DNA of 64,000 bases from Sphingomonas glaciei. GTDB taxonomy: Bacteria; Pseudomonadota; Alphaproteobacteria; Sphingomonadales; Sphingomonadaceae. Below the pieces are notes generated by a model. That model made no database searches and was not told the origin of the DNA. It worked only from the letters and a program-made list of their open reading frames with translations. The position numbers and the translations under genes are program-made. Location of the stretch: positions 1,674,001-1,738,000 of the forward strand of contig NZ_CP097253.1 in assembly GCF_023380025.1 (NCBI RefSeq), in the 5' to 3' direction. Shown piece after piece: positions 52,025 to 64,000 of the stretch (the stretch's first letter is position 1; each line of letters starts with the position of its first letter).

Positions 52025-52398
52025 TTAGGATTGTGGCGAGGGGGACAGAGCAACTGGCGGCTGCTGGGGTGAGCCATCGCCGACATTATGGGTCCCGTTG
52101 GGCTCGATGTTGAGGAGGCGGACTTCGCCGTAGCGGGCGACGGGACGATGTTCGATGCCGCGCGGGACGGTAAAGGCGTCGCCGGCGGAAAGCGTCACCG
52201 TCCGGTCCCGAAGCTCGATATCAATCTTGCCGTCGAGGACGAGGAAAAAGTCGTCCGTGTCGGCATGGCTGTGCCACACGAATTCGCCCTCGGCTTTGAC
52301 GATGCGGATGTCGTTGCCGTTGTAGCTGGCGACGATCCGCGGCGCCCAATGGTCCGAGAAGCTGTCAAAGGTGGCCGGCAGGTTGACCTTGTCCTGCA

Positions 52399-52402
<4 letters not shown>
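52025..52402 (-). CDS. Cupin-domain protein
   Basis: This is a small cupin of 125 residues. The two metal-binding motif regions can be read: [20 protein letters not shown] and [18 protein letters not shown]. It has no other domain, so a binding, isomerase or dioxygenase role is possible. Its start overlaps the stop of the dehydrogenase gene as ATGA and it precedes the VOC gene by 12 bases, so it is part of the formaldehyde operon. Similar cupins occur beside many detoxification genes. Confidence 0.87.
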
Positions 52403-53511
<1,109 letters not shown>

Positions 53512-53582
53512 GGATCACTCCTTTGCGCGCCTGTTGCCACGTCGCACCGGCTCGGCCAAGCCGCAGTATAAGGAGACGCCGA

Positions 53583-54341
53583 ATGATCTTCGCGACTGGC
53601 AAGCATGCACTGATCACTGGCGGCGGAACCGGCATCGGCGCCGGCGCCGCACGCGCGCTCGCCGCGGCGGGGGCGAAGGTGTCGCTGCTCGGACGGCGGC
53701 GCGAACCGCTGGAGGCGGTGGCGGCCGAGACCGGCGGCCTGGCGATCGTCTGCGACGTCACCGACCCCGACGCCCAGGCCCGCGCCTTTGCCGAGGCGCG
53801 CGAGGCATTCGGCCCGCTCGACATCGTCATCCTCAATGCCGGCATCGGCGACAGCCGCCCATTCCTGCGTACGGGCCGCGACAGCTGGAACGCGATCATC
53901 GCCACCAACCTAACCGCCCTGTTCGACGGCGCCCAGCTCGCGCTGCCCGACCTTCAGGCGCCGGGCAAAAGGCTGATCATCGTCGCCTCGGTCGCCGGCC
54001 TAAAGGGGGGCGCGATGGCCGCGCCCTATGTCGCCTCCAAGCATGGCGCGGTCGGCCTGACCCGCAGCCTCGCGCTCGAGTTCGCCCGCACTGGCCTCAC
54101 CGTCAACGCCATCTGCCCCAGCTTCGTCGACACCCCAATGGTCGACGACAGCGCGGCCCGCATCGCCAATGCAACCGGCAAGGGCATCGACGAGGCCCGC
54201 CAGCTGCTTGCCCGCGCCAACGGCAACGGGCGGCTGATCACGGTCGACGAGGTAACCCACGCGATCCTGCAATTGTGCCACCCCGACGCCGGCGGCGTGA
54301 ACGGTGCCTGCGTGACGATCGACGGTGGGACCAGCGCCTGA
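53583..54341 (+). CDS. Short-chain dehydrogenase/reductase
   Basis: This classical SDR has 252 residues. The cofactor loop TGGGTGIG (12-19), the NAG motif (85-87), catalytic Ser136 and the YxxxK pair Tyr149/Lys153 are all present. The closing TIDGGTSA is typical of 3-oxoacyl- and 3-hydroxyacyl-CoA reductases. Substrate and direction cannot be read, but the family near acyl-CoA genes suggests a 3-hydroxyacyl-type substrate. The ATG at 53583 has AAGGAG eight bases upstream; an upstream in-frame ATG has no site. It is divergent from frmA and convergent with the broken methyltransferase, with only three bases between. Confidence 0.9.
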   Translation: MIFATGKHALITGGGTGIGAGAARALAAAGAKVSLLGRRREPLEAVAAETGGLAIVCDVTDPDAQARAFAEAREAFGPLDIVILNAGIGDSRPFLRTGRDSWNAIIATNLTALFDGAQLALPDLQAPGKRLIIVASVAGLKGGAMAAPYVASKHGAVGLTRSLALEFARTGLTVNAICPSFVDTPMVDDSAARIANATGKGIDEARQLLARANGNGRLITVDEVTHAILQLCHPDAGGVNGACVTIDGGTSA

Positions 54342-54344
54342 CGC

Positions 54345-55159
54345 TCAGCCGGCCGGCTTGACCGCCGTCACCCGCAGGAAGGTCGCCGGAATCTCGGTCC
54401 GTTGCGGGTCGCCGCTTCCGTTCTGCCGCTCGAACAGATCGACCAGTTCGCGCTCGAGCTCCTCTTCGCGCCCGCTGTCACGGGCGGCGGCAAAGGCGTT
54501 CATGGTCGGCCCGTAATAGTCGCGGAAATGGGCGACGAAGTCGGCTGGCGGTCCGGGGTGCCGGAACACGAAGCTGTCGCGCTCGCAGGTCACGTCCTCG
54601 ATCCCCGCCGCGGCGAAGCGGGCGCGGACCTGTTCTTCCTGCCCCCACAGCATCGGGCTGACGAAGCCTTCGGGCGGCGGCGGCGAGTATGCCGCGCTGG
54701 TCTTGAGGATCTGCGCGACGAGGGTCGGGTCGCCGGGAATCCAGTTGCCCATGGTGATCGTGCCGCCTGGCCGGGTCACCCGCGCCATCTCCTTGGCGAC
54801 ATCCTCGGGCCGGGGCGCGAACATCGCCCCGAACACCGTCACCACCCGGTCGAAACTGGCGTCGTCGATCCCGGCGAGGTCGCTGGCGTCGCCTTCCTCG
54901 AACCGGCAGTGGTCAGTTCCGCCGCTTCGGCCCGGCGATTGCCAGCGGCGACCAGGTTGGCGGCGATATCGACGCCGAGCACCTCGGCGCCGCGCTCGGC
55001 GGCCGGAAGCGCGGTGGTCCCGTCGCCGCAGCCAAGGTCGAGGACGCGCTCGCCCGCGCCGATCCCGATCCGCTCGACCAGTTCGGTCCCGCTTTGCCGC
55101 ATGGCGTCGGCGATGCTGGTGAAGTCACCCTTTTCCCAAAGTGCCTTGTTCGCGTTCAT
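54345..55159 (-). pseudogene. SAM-dependent methyltransferase interrupted by a frameshift
   Basis: The N-terminal part starts at the ATG at 55159 (GGAG upstream) and contains motif I VLDLGCGDGTTALPAAERGA and VLGVDIAANLVAAGNRRAEAA. Near 54905-54915 the frame shifts by one base: after ELT the second frame continues sensibly as CRFEEGDASDLAGIDD and VVTVFGAMFAPRPEDVAKEM to the stop at 54345. The missing base is most easily placed in an ACCACTGC that would read ACCAACTGC. Restoring it gives a normal class I methyltransferase of about 270 residues. Either the gene is recently inactivated or the sequence has an error. It is the last gene of the propionyl-CoA operon strand. Confidence 0.8.
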
Positions 55160-55278
55160 CGTTTGCTCCCGCATGCTTGCTGGACCGCCAAAGGGGGCGG
55201 TCGCCCGACGCATGAGTGAGCTGCCACTACCGAATCGGAACCCGGGGCCGCCGATGCTTAACCTAGCACAGGCCGGCG

Positions 55279-57279
<2,001 letters not shown>

Positions 57280-57317
57280 GGAACAGGTGCCTAGCGCCCC
57301 CGTCGCGCCAAGCAAAG

Positions 57318-57662
57318 CTATCCGCCGCTAAGGCCGCCGATGAAGACCGCCATGAAGGCACCGACGCCCATGCCGAGGAAGCCGGGTGCCGCACGGCCGA
57401 GCAGCCGCGCCGTCCGCGGCACCGGCTTTCCTTCAGCTGCGGCCCGGACCAGCTGGTCGGCACCCGAAAAGGAGCAAGCGCCCGCCACGCCCAGCGCTAT
57501 GACGATGATCCCGAGCGGAATGGGATCAACCTTTGCGCCGCCGGCCTGGGACAGCGATAAGGCACCGCCGATCGCCAGCAGAGACAAGGACGTCAGATGC
57601 TTGAACCAGTCGTACAGCAGGCGGTCGGCCTCGGTGACCTGGGGTGTTTCGTCCTCGTCCAT
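57318..57662 (-). CDS. Small membrane protein of unknown function
   Basis: This protein of 114 residues begins at an ATG with GAAGG upstream. It has an acidic N-terminus (DEDETPQVTEADRLLYDWF) and three hydrophobic segments: LTSLSLLAIGGALSLSQA, IPLGIIVIALGVAGACSF and GFLGMGVGAFMAVFIGGL. A short basic loop (GKPVPRTARLLGRA) separates the last two. I do not recognise the family. It sits between pccA and an esterase gene on the same strand, so it is probably co-transcribed with the pathway genes, but no link in function can be drawn. Confidence 0.65.
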   Translation of the reverse strand: MDEDETPQVTEADRLLYDWFKHLTSLSLLAIGGALSLSQAGGAKVDPIPLGIIVIALGVAGACSFSGADQLVRAAAEGKPVPRTARLLGRAAPGFLGMGVGAFMAVFIGGLSGG

Positions 57663-57742
57663 GCCTTCGTTCCCCTTGTTCGGCGCCAGCCACACTCCCC
57701 TGCCTAAGCCCTGGTCGGGCCTGCGCCACCAAGATTCTGCCT

Positions 57743-58609
57743 CTAGTTCGCCTTCACCGGAGCGGGGCCGCAGTGGACCTCGAAGCCAAACTCGGGAGAC
57801 GCGGCTTGGCCGGGCGGAAGCAGGAACTGGAGCGCCTGCGCCTCGACTTGGTGATAGATGGTGGCGTGGGTCTGATCGAGCCGCGGAGCAACGCACAGGT
57901 CGGTGCCGGCGGCCCGCGCCGCGGCGGCCACGCGGTTGGCCGCGGCGGGCTCTTCCAGCTGTTCCTTAGCGAGGGCGACATACAGGCGCTTGCCGCGCTG
58001 GGCGGTGCCGATGATGGCAGCGCGGCGGCTCAGGGCCTGCTTGTCCCACCACAAGCTGGGATCGATCGCGGCGTAACCGTCGAACAGGGTGGGCTCGACC
58101 ATGTAGGTTTCGACCACGAACAGGCCGGCAAGCGACTCGCCGATCACCACGCCCTTGCCGGCCGTGCGATACTGCGCCTCGATCAAGGGCTTCACCTCGT
58201 CGCGGACAAAGGCGCGAAAGGCGCCGGACGAACCGGCAGCGGGGTACTTGCGGAGGAGCTCGGGATCTTGCGTCTTGCCGACCAGTTCGCGGCGGCGATC
58301 CTTGGTCTCGATCCCGACTACGATGGCGTCGTCCATCCGGCCCGAGATCGAACCCAGCTGGACCACACCCGCGACATGCAGCAGGTCCTGGTCAACTCCG
58401 CCGTCCAACAGGTAGATCACCGGGAAGCGGCGGTTTGCGGCCTTAGCGTAGCTGACGGGCAGTACGACGTTGATCGTTCGCTGCTCGCCCAGCGCCCTGG
58501 ACTGAAGAGTGCGGCTGACTCCGATTGTGATCGGCGTGGCGGCCGCGGGAGCCTGTGCCTGCAGCGCAGCTGGAGTTGCAAGCAGCAGCGCCGCAAGCGG
58601 GACCTTCAT
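57743..58609 (-). CDS. Exported alpha/beta-hydrolase of the esterase D/Fes type
   Basis: This 288-residue protein has a signal peptide ([19 protein letters not shown]) and an alpha/beta-hydrolase domain of the putative esterase family. It shows [20 protein letters not shown] and VIYLLDGG, and the nucleophile region [16 protein letters not shown] with Ser in GESLAG. A His near the end is in DQTHATIYH. Related proteins hydrolyse siderophore or other esters in the periplasm; the substrate is unknown. The start overlaps the mutase stop as ATGA, so it belongs to that operon. Confidence 0.83.
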   Translation of the reverse strand: MKVPLAALLLATPAALQAQAPAAATPITIGVSRTLQSRALGEQRTINVVLPVSYAKAANRRFPVIYLLDGGVDQDLLHVAGVVQLGSISGRMDDAIVVGIETKDRRRELVGKTQDPELLRKYPAAGSSGAFRAFVRDEVKPLIEAQYRTAGKGVVIGESLAGLFVVETYMVEPTLFDGYAAIDPSLWWDKQALSRRAAIIGTAQRGKRLYVALAKEQLEEPAAANRVAAAARAAGTDLCVAPRLDQTHATIYHQVEAQALQFLLPPGQAASPEFGFEVHCGPAPVKAN

Positions 58610-60738
58610 TCGGCGGCCTGATCGATCGGCGGATTGTTGTGGCCAAGCAGGCGGAGCACTTCGTCGGCGGCGTCTGCGAGGTTGGTGCCGGGACCGAAGA
58701 TCGCCTGCACCCCCGCGGCGCGAAGCTCGGCATAGTCCTGCGCCGGGATGACGCCGCCGGCGATCACCTTGATGTCGGGCGCGCCAAGGTCCTTGAGGTG
58801 CCCGATCAACTCGGGGATGAGGGTCTTGTGGCCGGCCGCGAGGCTGCTCGCGCCAACCACGTCGACCTTGGCTTCGACCGCCAGCTCGGCAGCTTCACGC
58901 GGGGTCTGGAACAGGGGACCGGCGATGATCTCGAAGCCAAGGTCGCCGAACGCCGAACTGACCAGGTTGGCTCCGCGGTCGTGGCCGTCCTGGCCCATCT
59001 TGGCGACCAGCATGCGCGGCTTGCGGCCAAGACGGCTGGTGACCGCGACGGTGCCCTGCTTGGCCTCTTCCCAGCGGACGTCGGCGCGCTGGCCGTAGAT
59101 GCCGGACACGGGCTCGGGCTTGGTCGCGTAGCGGCCGAACACCCGTTCCAGCGCGTCCGAGATTTCACCGAGGGTGGCGCGGGCGCGGGCCGCATCGACG
59201 GCGAGGGCAAGGAGATTGGCGTTGTTCCGCGCGCCCTGCTCCAATGCTTCGAGCGCCGACTGAACCGCCGCCTCGTCACGAGTTGCCCGGATGCGCTGGA
59301 GCCGTTCGATCTGGCCGGCGCGAACCTTGGCGTTGTCGACCTCGAGAATGTCGAGCTCGGCCTCTTCTGGCAGGCGATAGCGGTTGACCCCGACGATCAC
59401 CGCCTCGCCGGTATCGACCTTGGACTGGCGTAGGGCGGCGGCTTCCTCGATCCGGCGCTTGGGAAGGCCTTCGGTGACGGCCTTGGTCATGCCGCCGAGT
59501 TCCTCGACCTCCTGGATCAGCGCCCAGGCTTTTTCCTCGAGCTCACGGGTCAGCGCTTCGACGTACCAACTGCCGCCCAAAGGATCGGCGACGGCGGTGA
59601 CTCCGCTTTCCTCGGCGAGGATCAGCTGGGTGTTGCGGGCGATGCGCGCCGAGAAGTCGGTCGGCAGCGCGATCGCTTCGTCGAAACTATTGGTGTGGAG
59701 CGACTGGGTGCCCCCCAGCACCGCCGCGAGCGCTTCGATCGTGGTGCGGACGATGTTATTGTAGGGGTCCTGCTCGGTCAGCGACACGCCCGACGTCTGG
59801 CAGTGGGTGCGCAGCAGCTTGGACTTCTCCGATTGCGCGCCGAGATCGGTCATGATCCGCCCCCACAGGGTGCGCGCCGCGCGCATCTTGGCGACCTCCA
59901 TGAAGAGGTTCATCCCGATGCCCCAGAAGAAGCTGAGGCGCGGCGCGAAGGCGTCGATGTCGAGCCCCGACTTCACCGCGGCGCGGACATATTCCATGCC
60001 GTCGGCGAGGGTGTAGGCCATCTCCTGGACCGCCGTCGCCCCGGCCTCGTGCATGTGATAGCCAGAGATGGAGATCGAGTTGAACCTGGGCATCTCGCGG
60101 CTGGTGAAGGCGATGATGTCGGACACGATCCGCATCGAGGGCTGCGGCGGATAGATGTAGGTGTTGCGGACCGCGAATTCTTTGAGGATGTCGTTCTGGA
60201 TCGTGCCCGACAGCGCCTTGCGGTCGACGCCCTGCTCCTCGCCCGCGACGATATAGAAGGCGAGCACCGGCAGCACCGCCCCGTTCATGGTCATGCTGAC
60301 CGACATCTCGCCGAGCGGAATGCCATCGAACAGCAGCTTCATGTCCTCGACACTGTCGATCGCTACGCCCGCCTTGCCGACATCGCCGGTGACGCGCGGG
60401 TGGTCGCTATCGTAGCCGCGATGGGTAGCGAGATCGAACGCGACCGAGAGGCCCTTCTGCCCGGCAGCGAGGTTGCGGCGATAAAAGGCGTTCGATTCCT
60501 CGGCGGTCGAGAAGCCGGCGTACTGGCGGATGGTCCAAGGCCGGCCGGCGTACATCGTAGCATAAGGGCCGCGCGTGTAAGGCGAGACGCCCGGATAGCC
60601 GGGGTCGATCCCAGCCGAGTCCTCGGGGCCGTAGACGGTCTTGAGGGTGATCCCCTCGGGCGTGGTGCGGGTCAGGTCGGCGCCACGCGATTCCTTGGCG
60701 GCGAGGGTCTTCCAGGCGTCGTGATTGTCGGTGGACAT
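58606..60738 (-). CDS. scpA: Methylmalonyl-CoA mutase (single-chain, B12-dependent)
   Basis: This enzyme converts (R)-methylmalonyl-CoA to succinyl-CoA with adenosylcobalamin. The 710-residue protein has the TIM-barrel substrate domain, beginning with [18 protein letters not shown] and containing [11 protein letters not shown] and [20 protein letters not shown]. The C-terminal B12-binding domain has the DxHxxG motif in [13 protein letters not shown]. The length and the joined B12 domain fit the single-chain homodimeric type. The ATG at 60738 is used. It follows the small membrane gene and epimerase in one operon. No cobalamin riboswitch was recognised upstream of the operon. Confidence 0.95.
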   Translation of the reverse strand: MSTDNHDAWKTLAAKESRGADLTRTTPEGITLKTVYGPEDSAGIDPGYPGVSPYTRGPYATMYAGRPWTIRQYAGFSTAEESNAFYRRNLAAGQKGLSVAFDLATHRGYDSDHPRVTGDVGKAGVAIDSVEDMKLLFDGIPLGEMSVSMTMNGAVLPVLAFYIVAGEEQGVDRKALSGTIQNDILKEFAVRNTYIYPPQPSMRIVSDIIAFTSREMPRFNSISISGYHMHEAGATAVQEMAYTLADGMEYVRAAVKSGLDIDAFAPRLSFFWGIGMNLFMEVAKMRAARTLWGRIMTDLGAQSEKSKLLRTHCQTSGVSLTEQDPYNNIVRTTIEALAAVLGGTQSLHTNSFDEAIALPTDFSARIARNTQLILAEESGVTAVADPLGGSWYVEALTRELEEKAWALIQEVEELGGMTKAVTEGLPKRRIEEAAALRQSKVDTGEAVIVGVNRYRLPEEAELDILEVDNAKVRAGQIERLQRIRATRDEAAVQSALEALEQGARNNANLLALAVDAARARATLGEISDALERVFGRYATKPEPVSGIYGQRADVRWEEAKQGTVAVTSRLGRKPRMLVAKMGQDGHDRGANLVSSAFGDLGFEIIAGPLFQTPREAAELAVEAKVDVVGASSLAAGHKTLIPELIGHLKDLGAPDIKVIAGGVIPAQDYAELRAAGVQAIFGPGTNLADAADEVLRLLGHNNPPIDQAAE

Positions 60739-60782
60739 GGGGCCGTGCCCTAAACCCAAGCGGGCGGCACGAAAACCCTTGG

Positions 60783-61031
60783 CTAGCGCCCGCTTCGAAA
60801 GCCGAGGTCGAGCAGCAGGTCGGCGGCGATGAAGAACAGCAGCACGACCATCCCGACATTGACCAACACCAGTCCCCAGAACCGCGCCTCGCCCGCTTCG
60901 GTGCGCTTGAGGCGAGTGCGATAGAGCGGCACCTCGCCGCTGCGCAGGGCGCCCGCAATCCGCTGCAGTACGAACAGACCGAGCACGGCGCACAGGGCGC
61001 CGATCAGCAGTTCCTCGCCGCGGCTGCCCAT
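60783..61031 (-). CDS. 82-residue membrane protein in the methylmalonyl-CoA operon
   Basis: The start ATG overlaps the epimerase stop as TGATG, and the mutase gene follows after 44 bases. The product has two hydrophobic helices, [19 protein letters not shown] and [24 protein letters not shown] (in two parts: about 45-68), with a basic loop between ([16 protein letters not shown]). I do not recognise a family. Its place between two enzymes of one pathway is conserved enough within the operon layout here to suggest a real gene. Whether it has a role in propionate metabolism or merely travels with the operon is unknown. Confidence 0.7.
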   Translation of the reverse strand: MGSRGEELLIGALCAVLGLFVLQRIAGALRSGEVPLYRTRLKRTEAGEARFWGLVLVNVGMVVLLFFIAADLLLDLGFRSGR

Positions 61032-61450
61032 CAATGTGCCTGCTTGGGGCTTTCCATGATCTCGGTCAGAGTCCCGCCGGTGTCTTTGGGATGGAGGAAG
61101 AAGATCGGAGTGCCATGGGCGCCGATCCGAGTCGGGCCGAGGATGCGGGCGCCGACCCCTTCGAAGTGGGCGCGGGCAGCTTCGATGTCGTCGACTTCGA
61201 AGCAGACATGATGCTGTCCGCCCTGCGGGTTCTTCTCGATGAACTTCGCCACCGGGCTATCGGACCCAAGCGGCTCGATCAGCTCGATTTGGCTATTAGG
61301 TGCATCGACGAAGCACACGCGAACGCCCTGTACGGGGAGGTCGAACGGCGGCGAAGACGGCTCAGCGCCGAATAGCGTGCGATAGGTCTCGAGGCTCTTC
61401 TCGATCGATGGGGTGGCGACCCCGATATGGTTCAGGCGTCCAAGTTTCAT
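61031..61450 (-). CDS. mce: Methylmalonyl-CoA epimerase
   Basis: This VOC-fold enzyme interconverts the (S)- and (R)-forms of methylmalonyl-CoA between the carboxylase and mutase steps. The 139-residue protein starts [20 protein letters not shown], with the metal-site His, and continues with [34 protein letters not shown] and [19 protein letters not shown]. These are the usual epimerase segments with His and Glu ligands. Its ATG overlaps the pccB stop as ATGA. The identity is secure from sequence and context. Confidence 0.94.
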   Translation of the reverse strand: MKLGRLNHIGVATPSIEKSLETYRTLFGAEPSSPPFDLPVQGVRVCFVDAPNSQIELIEPLGSDSPVAKFIEKNPQGGQHHVCFEVDDIEAARAHFEGVGARILGPTRIGAHGTPIFFLHPKDTGGTLTEIMESPKQAH

Positions 61451-62979
61451 AGCGGAATGTTGTCGTGCTTCTTCCACGGGTTTTCGAGCTGCTTGTCCTT
61501 GAGCTTGCGAAGGCCCAGCGCGACCTTGCGGCGGGTTTCCTGCGGCTGGATGACGTCGTCGATGAAGCCCATGCTCGCCGCCACGAAGGGGTTGGCGAAG
61601 CGGTCTTCATATTCCTTGGTGCGCGCGGCGATCAGTTCGGCGTCGCCCCGGTCCTGACGGAAGATGATCTCCACCGCGCCCTTGGCGCCCATCACCGCGA
61701 TCTCGGCGGTCGGCCAGGCGTAATTCAAGTCGCCGCGGAGGTGCTTGGAGGCCATGACGTCATAGGCCCCGCCATAGGCCTTGCGGGTGATGACGGTGAT
61801 CTTGGGGACGGTCGCTTCGGCATAAGCGAACAGCAATTTGGCGCCATGCTTGATGATGCCGTTATGTTCCTGGCCGACGCCGGGGAGGAAGCCGGGCACG
61901 TCGACAAAGGTCAGGATCGGAATGTCGAAGGCGTCGCAGAAGCGGACGAAGCGGGCGGCCTTCTTGGACGAGTTGATGTCGAGCACGCCGGCCAGCACCA
62001 TCGGCTGGTTGGCGACGACGCCCACGGTGCGGCCTTCGATCCGGCAGAAGCCGATGATGATGTTGGCGGCGTGGGCGGGCTGAAGCTCGAAGAAGTCGCC
62101 TTCGTCGGCGACATTCCGAATCAGTTCGTGCATGTCGTAGGGCTGATTGGCGCTGGGCGGGATCAAGGTGTCGAGGCTGGGCTCGGCGCGGTCCCACGGG
62201 TCCTCGGTCGGGCGCTCTGGCACCGACACGCGGTTCGACAGCGGCAGGAAGTCGAAGAACTCGCGCGCCGCGAGCAGCGCATCGATGTCGTTCTCCAGCG
62301 CGAGGTCGGCAACCGACGACTTGGTGGTGTGGGTGACCGCGCCACCCAGTTCCTCCTGCGTCACGACCTCGTTGGTGACGGTCTTCACCACCTCCGGGCC
62401 GGTGACGAACATGTAGCTCGAATCTTTGACCATGAAGATGAAGTCGGTCATCGCCGGCGAATAGACCGCCCCGCCCGCGCACGGGCCCATGATGAGGGAC
62501 AGCTGCGGCACCACGCCCGACGCCAGCACGTTGCGCTGGAACACCTCGGCATAGCCGGCGAGGCTGGCGACGCCCTCCTGGATGCGCGCGCCGCCCGAAT
62601 CGTTGAGTCCGATCACCGGCGCGCCGACCTTCATCGCCGCGTCCATGATCTTGCAGATCTTCTGCGCGTGGCGCTCGCTGAGCGAGCCGCCGAACACGGT
62701 GAAGTCCTGCGCAAAGACATAGACCAGGCGGCCGTTGATGGTTCCGCTGCCGGTCACCACCCCGTCGCCGGGAAAACGCTGGTCGGCCATTCCGAACTCG
62801 GTCGCATTATGCTCGACGAAGGCATCGACCTCTTCGAAGCTGCCTTCGTCGAGGAGGACGGCCAACCGCTCGCGGGCGGTCAGCCGCCCCTTGGCGTGCT
62901 GGGCGTCGATTCGTTTGGCGCCTCCGCCGATGTGCGCGGCGGCGCGGCGGCGTTCCAGTTCTGCAATGGTACTGCTCAT
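61447..62979 (-). CDS. pccB: Propionyl-CoA carboxylase beta subunit
   Basis: This carboxyltransferase subunit has 510 residues. The start [20 protein letters not shown] follows a ribosome site; an upstream in-frame ATG adds 23 unlikely residues. It shows [19 protein letters not shown], the oxyanion regions [18 protein letters not shown] and [15 protein letters not shown], and the C-terminal half with [37 protein letters not shown] and IIFRQ. It is the first gene of the minus-strand operon pccB-mce-small gene-scpA-esterase, with pccA further along. It probably works with the PccA protein on propionyl-CoA. Confidence 0.95.
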   Translation of the reverse strand: MSSTIAELERRRAAAHIGGGAKRIDAQHAKGRLTARERLAVLLDEGSFEEVDAFVEHNATEFGMADQRFPGDGVVTGSGTINGRLVYVFAQDFTVFGGSLSERHAQKICKIMDAAMKVGAPVIGLNDSGGARIQEGVASLAGYAEVFQRNVLASGVVPQLSLIMGPCAGGAVYSPAMTDFIFMVKDSSYMFVTGPEVVKTVTNEVVTQEELGGAVTHTTKSSVADLALENDIDALLAAREFFDFLPLSNRVSVPERPTEDPWDRAEPSLDTLIPPSANQPYDMHELIRNVADEGDFFELQPAHAANIIIGFCRIEGRTVGVVANQPMVLAGVLDINSSKKAARFVRFCDAFDIPILTFVDVPGFLPGVGQEHNGIIKHGAKLLFAYAEATVPKITVITRKAYGGAYDVMASKHLRGDLNYAWPTAEIAVMGAKGAVEIIFRQDRGDAELIAARTKEYEDRFANPFVAASMGFIDDVIQPQETRRKVALGLRKLKDKQLENPWKKHDNIPL

Positions 62980-63215
62980 GGCCCGCTCTTCGCGCCCGCG
63001 CGGCGAGGCGTCAATCCGAGCCCGTGCCGCACCTGCGAAGACGGCCACGGAACCGAAAGGCTGAACGATTGTTCATTCTCTCAAGCGCAAGGCGAATTCC
63101 GTTTGCCGCAGCGCAGCATCACTCAGCCGAATTGAGCCGCCATCCCGCGGAACCCGAATCGGCGAACCGTTGTTTGACCGTAACTACCTAAGCTCTTGAG
63201 AGAGGTTCCTATCGC

Positions 63216-64000
63216 ATGTTCGAGAAAGTCGGCGTAAACGACTCTGGTTCTTCTCCGGTTCGCACCGCGCAGGGCAAAGGAACGACCCTGTTGTGCTTTT
63301 CGCATCTTCGCTGGGACTTCGTGTTCCAGCGCCCCCAGCATCTGATGAGCCGGTTCGCCAAGTCGATGCCGGTCGTAATTTGGGAAGAACCGATCTTCGC
63401 CGAAGCCGGCGCCGGACCGTCGCTCGATGAACGCTCGGCCAAGGACATGGCGAACGTGACGGTGGTCACGCCGCGCATCCCCGAAGGCCTGGATGTCGAT
63501 GCCGAGCGCACGATCCTCAAAGGCCTGCTCGACAGCTATTCGGCGACCCTCGATGGCCGCCTGATCCGCTGGTACTACACGCCGATGATGCTGCCCTTCT
63601 CGCGGCATCTGGATTCGGTCGCCACCGTCTATGACTGCATGGACGAGCTGAGCGCCTTCCGTTTCGCACCGACCGAACTGCTCGACCTCGAGCGTGAGCT
63701 GCTGGAGGCGGCCGACATCGTCTTTACCGGCGGCTATTCGCTGTACGAAGCCAAGAAGAAGCGGCACGGCAACGTCCACCCCTTCCCCTCTTCGGTCGAT
63801 CGCGCCCACTTCGGCGCGGCCCGCGGCGGTATCGCCGATCCTGCCGATCAGGCCGGGATCGCCCATCCGCGGCTCGGTTTCTACGGCGTCATCGACGAGC
63901 GGATCGACCTCGACCTCCTCGCCAGCGTCGCCGACCTCCGGCCCGACTGGCAGCTGGTGATGGTCGGCCCGGTGGTGAAGATCAGCGAAGTTGACCTGCC
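63216..64000 (+). CDS. GT-B glycosyltransferase, N-terminal part only
   Basis: The frame is open from the ATG at 63216 to the right window edge (about 261 residues). After a polar lead the sequence has LLCFSHLRWDFVFQRPQHLMSR, then VIWEEPIF, YYTPMMLPFSRHL and VYDCMDELSAF. These are typical of a group of GT1/GT4-like transferases in which the WDFVFQRPQHL segment is conserved. HPFPSSVDRAHF and RLGFYGVIDERIDLDLL lead into the donor domain. The C-terminal half is outside the window. It is divergent from pccB across 236 bases. The sugar transferred is unknown; it may belong to a further EPS module to the right. Confidence 0.83.
   Translation, partial: MFEKVGVNDSGSSPVRTAQGKGTTLLCFSHLRWDFVFQRPQHLMSRFAKSMPVVIWEEPIFAEAGAGPSLDERSAKDMANVTVVTPRIPEGLDVDAERTILKGLLDSYSATLDGRLIRWYYTPMMLPFSRHLDSVATVYDCMDELSAFRFAPTELLDLERELLEAADIVFTGGYSLYEAKKKRHGNVHPFPSSVDRAHFGAARGGIADPADQAGIAHPRLGFYGVIDERIDLDLLASVADLRPDWQLVMVGPVVKISEVDL

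Noticed and set aside
55183..55202. Hairpin GACCGCC/GGCGGTC between the methyltransferase and pccA as a terminator
   Set aside because: The stem is good but there is no T-tract on either strand; it could be chance in GC-rich DNA.
59695..60753. 352-codon open frame opposite the methylmalonyl-CoA mutase
   Set aside because: Same reason: the mutase is certain, and the antisense frame has no recognisable sequence.
61465..63135. 556-codon open frame on the plus strand opposite pccB
   Set aside because: PccB motifs on the minus strand are unmistakable; the plus frame is a compositional shadow.
62980..63215. Cobalamin riboswitch ahead of the methylmalonyl-CoA operon
   Set aside because: No B12-box-like sequence or matching stems could be seen in the 236-base gap.

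Overview
The window looks like a chromosome segment of a GC-rich sphingomonad (Alphaproteobacteria, Sphingomonadales). The reasons are three proteins ending in a PEPxxW-type sorting tail, an exosortase with EpsI and a small accessory protein of the kind seen in sphingomonads, a Wzx/Wzy exopolysaccharide (EPS) locus, and a methylmalonyl-CoA operon. No rRNA, tRNA, CRISPR array, insertion sequence or phage gene was recognised.

Layout. 1-1.25 kb: truncated secreted PPC-domain protein and a small exported protein. 1.6-4.6 kb (minus): FkbM methyltransferase and two glycosyltransferases. 5.5-10.3 kb (plus): a tightly overlapping six-gene cassette resembling the Dlt D-alanylation system of Gram-positive bacteria (carrier protein, adenylating enzyme, GNAT, MBOAT, a 46-residue DltX-like microprotein, DltD-like SGNH protein). 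10.4-15.4 kb: three PEP-CTERM proteins, manC, an L,D-transpeptidase and a CAP-domain protein. CtrA-like TTAA-N7-TTAA boxes (one perfect, two with one mismatch) lie upstream of the three PEP-CTERM genes. 15.6-29.8 kb: EPS and exosortase locus (two glycosyltransferases overlapping tail to tail, exosortase, EpsI, accessory protein, EpsD-type PPIase, CpsD-like kinase, Wzz, outer-membrane barrel, Wza-like export protein, TPR lipoprotein, polyprenyl glycosylphosphotransferase, WecB/TagA/CpsF transferase, SleB-like hydrolase). 29.9-37.0 kb: Wzx flippase, second FkbM methyltransferase, Wzy-like polymerase, a Tat-exported GH74-like protein and a GT-A-like protein. 37.5-45.9 kb: a second GH74-like protein with Ig-like and RTX domains, followed by ABC, HlyD and TolC components of a type I secretion system. 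46-50.6 kb: 6-phosphogluconolactonase and a 1252-residue autotransporter. 50.8-54.3 kb: glutathione-dependent formaldehyde oxidation operon and an SDR. 54.3-63.0 kb (minus): propionyl-CoA to succinyl-CoA operon, ending in a frameshifted methyltransferase. 63.2 kb to the end: partial glycosyltransferase.

Reading as a whole: much of the window builds, exports, decorates and perhaps trims an envelope polysaccharide. Lipid-linked units would be started by the polyprenyl transferase, extended by the glycosyltransferases, flipped by Wzx, polymerised by Wzy under Wzz/kinase control, and exported through the Wza-like protein. The Dlt-like cassette could acylate the product. The two GH74-like proteins could cut it outside the cytoplasm. 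The exosortase would process the PEP-CTERM proteins. These links are inferred from proximity and family, not shown by the sequence alone.
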